Below are positions 61,066-64,000 of a stretch of 64,000 bases of DNA, in pieces. The position numbers and the translations under genes were made by a program. Each line of letters begins with the position of its first letter. Position 1 is the stretch's first letter. Below the pieces are notes generated by a model. The model did no database searches and had not been told where the DNA came from. It was given only the letters and a program-made list of their open reading frames with translations. Source of the DNA: Dehalococcoidales bacterium (GTDB lineage: Bacteria > Chloroflexota > Dehalococcoidia > Dehalococcoidales > UBA5627); the NCBI GenBank assembly GCA_041656115.1, contig JBBAED010000001.1, positions 208,445 to 272,444 on the forward strand, given 5' to 3'.

Positions 61066-62325
61066 CTATTTAATATCCAGTTTTTGCGGGAATGCTTCGT
61101 TACGCATTAGATTCCACATTTTATCGATGTAGGAAAGCGTATAAAAGTGTTCGAAATAGTGGTAATAATACGAACCTTTGGTTGTCATTTTGTACCCGTT
61201 TTTTTCTTTGCAAACCCATCCCAGTAAGCGTGCAACCAATAATTCAAATCCATAGGCTTTTTGCAGCGAGCAGCCGAAAAATTCACTAAAATCCTTTTCG
61301 TTTACGTGCATTGTGTAGGCGCCCCAGAACAAGTAATAAACCATTCGTTGGCGCTTGCTAAAATTCAGCGTCAGGGCAGTGGGAAGCTTTTGCTCTTTAA
61401 TTTTTTTAATATAAGCGTTAACATCAAAGGTATTAATTTTAAATTTGTCTTTGAGCAGTGTTGTTGCGGAACAGCCGAATCCCAAAAAGTTTTTGCGGGT
61501 CATTGAAGAATATTTTGAAACGCCGGCTTGGGAAAACGTCCATACCGAATCGCGAGAGTAACCTTGTTTTTGGCAATAGTTAATCAGTTGATAAAACAAT
61601 CTTTTTTTATCTTTTTCATTTATGCGCTTAAAACTGCGAGATGTAAAAGAAAAGTCGATAAACGGGTAAACGGCGATACAGTTTGCTCCTATTTCAAAAG
61701 CCGTTTGGATATCTTTTTTAAGCAGTTCGATTGTTTGCCCCGGCAGGGTGAAAATAAAATCCATTGATACAGTTTCGAATTGTACTTTTTTGAGGGATTC
61801 GGAGATTAACTCCAAATCAATTTCATTACGGCCGAGTGCTTTTAAACAGTCCTTTTGGAAAGATTGAATGCCGATACTGATTTTTGTAACGCCGGCCTGT
61901 TTGAGTTCGGAAAGCGTTATCGTATTTACGTCTTGAGGGTGGAGCTCCAATCCAATCCCTTCGCTGATATCAAAGTATTTTCCTAATCTATCGATTATTT
62001 TTTGAATATTTGCTGTAAATAGGGCGGGGCTTCCGCCGCCGAAGTATAAACTGCTTACGGTTTTCTTGCTGCTCCCATGGGCGCTTCCTACCATGTCAAT
62101 CTCTTGCAGTAAGGCATCCAAATATTCGTCAGCTAAATCCTTGTTGTAAACAGTTTTGCAATAGGGGCAAAAATCACAAATTGACCGGCAAAAGGGAATG
62201 TGAACGTAAAGCCCTAAGTCTTCCAAATTTTGATAATCTAAGCTGTTATCATTCCTGTCCGTAAATTCGAAAGGGCGAAACGAACGTGTGAGCCATATTC
62301 GCGCTGCCGATGTTAAAATCCCCAT
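61066..62325 (-). CDS. HemW/HemN-family radical SAM protein, divergent copy
   Basis: A 419-residue radical SAM protein related to coproporphyrinogen oxidase-like enzymes. The cluster motif is CRSICDFCPYC (C-x3-C-x2-C with an extra Cys), followed by YFGGGSPALFTANIQ, ELHPQDVNTITL and KISIGIQSFQKDCL, all as in HemW. The C-terminal domain has FLGFGCSATTLLKDKF and a Tyr/His-rich tail (GSYYYHYFEHFYTLSY). It differs clearly from the HemW at 47 kb and may handle another tetrapyrrole or methylate a substrate. It lies alone on the minus strand beside the RNase P RNA gene. Confidence 0.85.
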   Translation of the reverse strand: MGILTSAARIWLTRSFRPFEFTDRNDNSLDYQNLEDLGLYVHIPFCRSICDFCPYCKTVYNKDLADEYLDALLQEIDMVGSAHGSSKKTVSSLYFGGGSPALFTANIQKIIDRLGKYFDISEGIGLELHPQDVNTITLSELKQAGVTKISIGIQSFQKDCLKALGRNEIDLELISESLKKVQFETVSMDFIFTLPGQTIELLKKDIQTAFEIGANCIAVYPFIDFSFTSRSFKRINEKDKKRLFYQLINYCQKQGYSRDSVWTFSQAGVSKYSSMTRKNFLGFGCSATTLLKDKFKINTFDVNAYIKKIKEQKLPTALTLNFSKRQRMVYYLFWGAYTMHVNEKDFSEFFGCSLQKAYGFELLVARLLGWVCKEKNGYKMTTKGSYYYHYFEHFYTLSYIDKMWNLMRNEAFPQKLDIK

Positions 62326-62413
62326 AATTCGCTTATCCGTGACTTGGTTCTATTTTGGAATAAATTTGTCTTTCAAAGACTGGAGCCACCTCGTATTATA
62401 CAACAATTACCGT

Positions 62414-62442
62414 TTGACTAATGTTTTTTTCTGTATTAGAGT
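62414..62442 (+). promoter_or_regulatory. Promoter of the RNase P RNA gene
   Basis: TTGACT (62414-62419) and TAGAGT (62437-62442) are 17 bases apart; the predicted start at about 62449 matches the beginning of the P1 helix. Confidence 0.6.
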
Positions 62443-62450
62443 ATATTCGG

Positions 62451-62797
62451 CTAAGTAAACCGGGTGACCGCTCCGATTTATCGGGGAGGAAAGTCCGAGC
62501 TCCTCCGGGCAGGATGCTGGGTAACACCCAGGAGGGGTAACCCTACGGAAAGTGCAACAGAAACATACCGTCTCGAGCAATCGGGATAAGGGTGAAATGG
62601 TGAGGTAAGAGCTCACCGGCAGCCGGGTGACCGGCTGGCCGTGCAAACCCCATCCGGAGCAAGACCGAATAGGGGGATAAAGAAGCCCGGTCTGTCCCCG
62701 GGTTGGTCGCTTGAGCCTGGTGGTAACATCAGGCCTAGATAGATGGTCACCGTTTCGCTTTAGCGGAATACAGAACTCGGCTTACAGGTTTACTTAG
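62451..62797 (+). ncRNA. rnpB: RNase P RNA (bacterial class A)
   Basis: Catalytic RNA of ribonuclease P, which matures tRNA 5' ends. P1 is formed by AAGTAAACC (62453-62461) and GGTTTACTT (62787-62795). The conserved core elements are in order: GAGGAAAGTCCGAGCTC, GCAACAGAAACATACCG, GGTAAGAGCTCACCGG, and near the 3' end ACAGAACTCGGCTTACAG, the universal P4 3' strand. Total length about 347 bases fits the class. Confidence 0.96.
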
Positions 62798-62864
62798 TCT
62801 CATATGTTAAATTGTTCCGGACACCTGATTCGGGCTTGTTAATCCATTGAAAAAAAGCGACAAA

Positions 62865-62894
62865 AAAACGGATGGTACAAAGACCATCCGTTTT
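62865..62894 (+). terminator. Bidirectional terminator between rnpB and the SDR gene
   Basis: AAAACGGATGGT (62865-62876) and ACCATCCGTTTT (62883-62894) form a perfect 12-bp stem. The flanking A and T runs let it serve rnpB on the plus strand and the dehydrogenase gene on the minus strand. Confidence 0.85.
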
Positions 62895-62924
62895 GTATAT
62901 CCGAATCAATACAGAAATATCTCT

Positions 62925-63686
62925 TTAGTAGGAAGTCCAGCCGGCATCTGTAGTTACAACAGCTCCGTTAATTGCGCTGGAATCATCGCAGGCAAGGAAA
63001 AGAGCGACCTTGGCAACTTCTTCCGGTTCTATTAATCTGGGGTTGAGGTTTATTCCCGCCATTGCCCTGTCCATACAGAACTTATCGGGGTCGCACATAG
63101 AATTTCCGATATTTGTTTTTACCGAGCCCGGGGCAATAGCATTGCAGCGAATATTGTAACCGACATACTGAAATCCTACATTCTTGGTTAAACCTACCAG
63201 AGCGTGTTTTGATGCAGTATAGGCTGCTCCGGCTCTGGAGCCGACAAGCCCGCCTACCGATGCAATATTTACGATAACTCCTGCTTTCTTCTCAATGAAT
63301 ATGGGAAGAGCCTTTCTGATGGAGCGCATCGGGCCGGTTGAATTAACGGCAAATACCCTTTCCCAGAGCTCATCCGTAACCTTTTCTGCGGGTGCAAAAT
63401 TGTCCAGAATTCCGGCATTATTAACCAGTATATCAAGCGTACCATACGTATTTATGGCTTCATCAATCATGTTCTGAACGTCTTCTTCTTTGGTCACGTT
63501 AGCGATTACCGCTTTGGTTTCTCCCCCGTCTGCGGTTATTTCGCTGACAACGGCGTTAATACTTTCCTGATTTATATCGGCGGCAATAACTTTTGCTCCT
63601 TCTTTTGCAAAAAGAGTAGCTATGCACTTCCCCATCCCGGAGCCTGCCCCGGTTACAACGGCAACCTTACCTTGAAGCTTTGGCAT
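62925..63686 (-). CDS. Short-chain dehydrogenase/reductase (SDR)
   Basis: A 253-residue classical SDR. The cofactor site VVTGAGSGMGKCIATLF is at the N-terminus, with Asp in IAADINQES favouring NAD over NADP. NNAG is present, the catalytic Ser lies in VNIASVGGLVG, and the Tyr-Lys pair in AAYTASKHALVG. The C-terminus VTTDAGWTSY replaces the common DGG. The substrate is unknown; FabG-like 3-oxoacyl reductase or an alcohol/steroid-type dehydrogenase are possible. GAGGAGGTG lies just before the ATG, a strong ribosome-binding site. It ends before the bidirectional terminator. Confidence 0.93.
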   Translation of the reverse strand: MPKLQGKVAVVTGAGSGMGKCIATLFAKEGAKVIAADINQESINAVVSEITADGGETKAVIANVTKEEDVQNMIDEAINTYGTLDILVNNAGILDNFAPAEKVTDELWERVFAVNSTGPMRSIRKALPIFIEKKAGVIVNIASVGGLVGSRAGAAYTASKHALVGLTKNVGFQYVGYNIRCNAIAPGSVKTNIGNSMCDPDKFCMDRAMAGINLNPRLIEPEEVAKVALFLACDDSSAINGAVVTTDAGWTSY

Positions 63687-64000
63687 TTTGAATGCACCTC
63701 CTCAGAATATTATTAAACCAATATAAGTTGAAGGATAAAAGACGCTTTTATATACTAACATACTTGTAGTATATTATGCCAATTCATTGTAAGTAAAATG
63801 ACTACAAAACCAGATTTTACCCTGTAAATATTTAATAATACACTATATTATTTGAAATTAAAAAATATGTATTTTGTCTTTAGCAGAGGTAAAATAAGTG
63901 TATGCTTTCTCTTTTGGCATTGAGATACGCCTAAAAGAAAAGTGTTGTATTGTGGGAAAGTGTTTTTATCCCGTAACTGCTGCGTCTTGGGGGCTTTCGC
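63687..64000. other. AT-rich intergenic region at the window end
   Basis: No credible gene is visible in these 314 bases. The left part probably holds the promoter of the SDR gene (minus strand, around TTGGCATAATATAC at 63760-63780). A weak imperfect hairpin of TTTTGGC and GCCTAAAAG lies near 63912-63938. Confidence 0.5.

Noticed and set aside
62407..62646. A 79-codon minus-strand frame
   Set aside because: It lies entirely across the 5' part of the RNase P RNA gene and its promoter, has no family resemblance and no ribosome-binding site.
1..64000. tRNA genes, CRISPR arrays, insertion sequences or prophage genes
   Set aside because: I looked for T-loop patterns, regularly spaced repeats, transposase and integrase motifs and saw none that could be supported.

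Overview
The window is a gene-dense chromosomal segment of about 64 kb from a free-living anaerobe with mid-range GC content. I infer a member of the Chloroflexota, most likely class Dehalococcoidia. The grounds are a Tat-exported lipoprotein oxidoreductase carried on a Thr/Val/Gly-rich linker, frequent TTG starts, an encapsulin-type ferritin domain, a PurS-PurL fusion, and no lipopolysaccharide or outer-membrane genes. That placement rests on general family knowledge and was not tested by a search. I see no CRISPR array, insertion sequence, prophage or tRNA gene.

Layout. 1-6 kb (minus strand): the start of a pyrimidine operon (pyrB partial, pyrR) behind a PyrR-type attenuator, then pdxS-purL-purQ, where the PurQ-like protein has lost its glutaminase catalytic Cys and His. 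6-16.6 kb (mostly plus): rsmG, a DUF488 gene, a TPP riboswitch with thiC, a small P-loop kinase, pepA, an ArsA-like ATPase, a Crp/Fnr regulator, a ferredoxin, a double zinc-ribbon protein, yggU, pncC, the remnant of an ArsB/NhaD-type permease, a PlsY-like protein and rph. 16.7-20.6 kb (minus): proline genes proA and proB, separated by a nitrilase-family hydrolase and a small unknown gene. 20.7-34.4 kb: mfd, nusB, rpmF with its DUF177 partner, a stand-alone Lrp-type ligand domain, argS, an orphan encapsulin-type ferritin domain, recG, and a fatty-acid kinase set (two DegV/FakB genes with FakA), with rpmB divergent. 34.4-42.7 kb (minus): an arginine cluster argJ-argB-argD-(unknown hydrolase)-argG-argH behind an M20 peptidase. 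42.9-45.5 kb: a CDP-alcohol phosphatidyltransferase and a self-regulated GntR/membrane-protein pair. 45.5-51.8 kb (minus): lepA, hemW, typA and a DEAD-box helicase.

52.3-57.4 kb (plus) is the most distinctive part. It is a three-gene operon for a membrane-bound molybdopterin enzyme: a cytochrome b-like protein with two repeated heme-binding units, a Tat/lipobox catalytic subunit related to the large subunit of pyrogallol-phloroglucinol transhydroxylase, and a four-cluster iron-sulfur subunit that keeps the transhydroxylase-specific C-terminal beta-domain. Together they suggest a quinone-linked relative of transhydroxylase or resorcinol hydroxylase on the outer face of the membrane. The end of the window carries a third DegV gene, a CtpA-type protease, a DUF164 zinc-ribbon protein, an RNase HI-like gene that appears to start with ATT, a HemW-like radical SAM protein, the RNase P RNA gene and a short-chain dehydrogenase.

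Regulation visible in the sequence includes the PyrR attenuator, the TPP riboswitch with its terminator, a palindromic GntR operator over its own -10 box, several extended -10 promoters (TGnTATAAT type), and at least three genes whose promoter sits so close to the start codon that the mRNA should be leaderless or nearly so.
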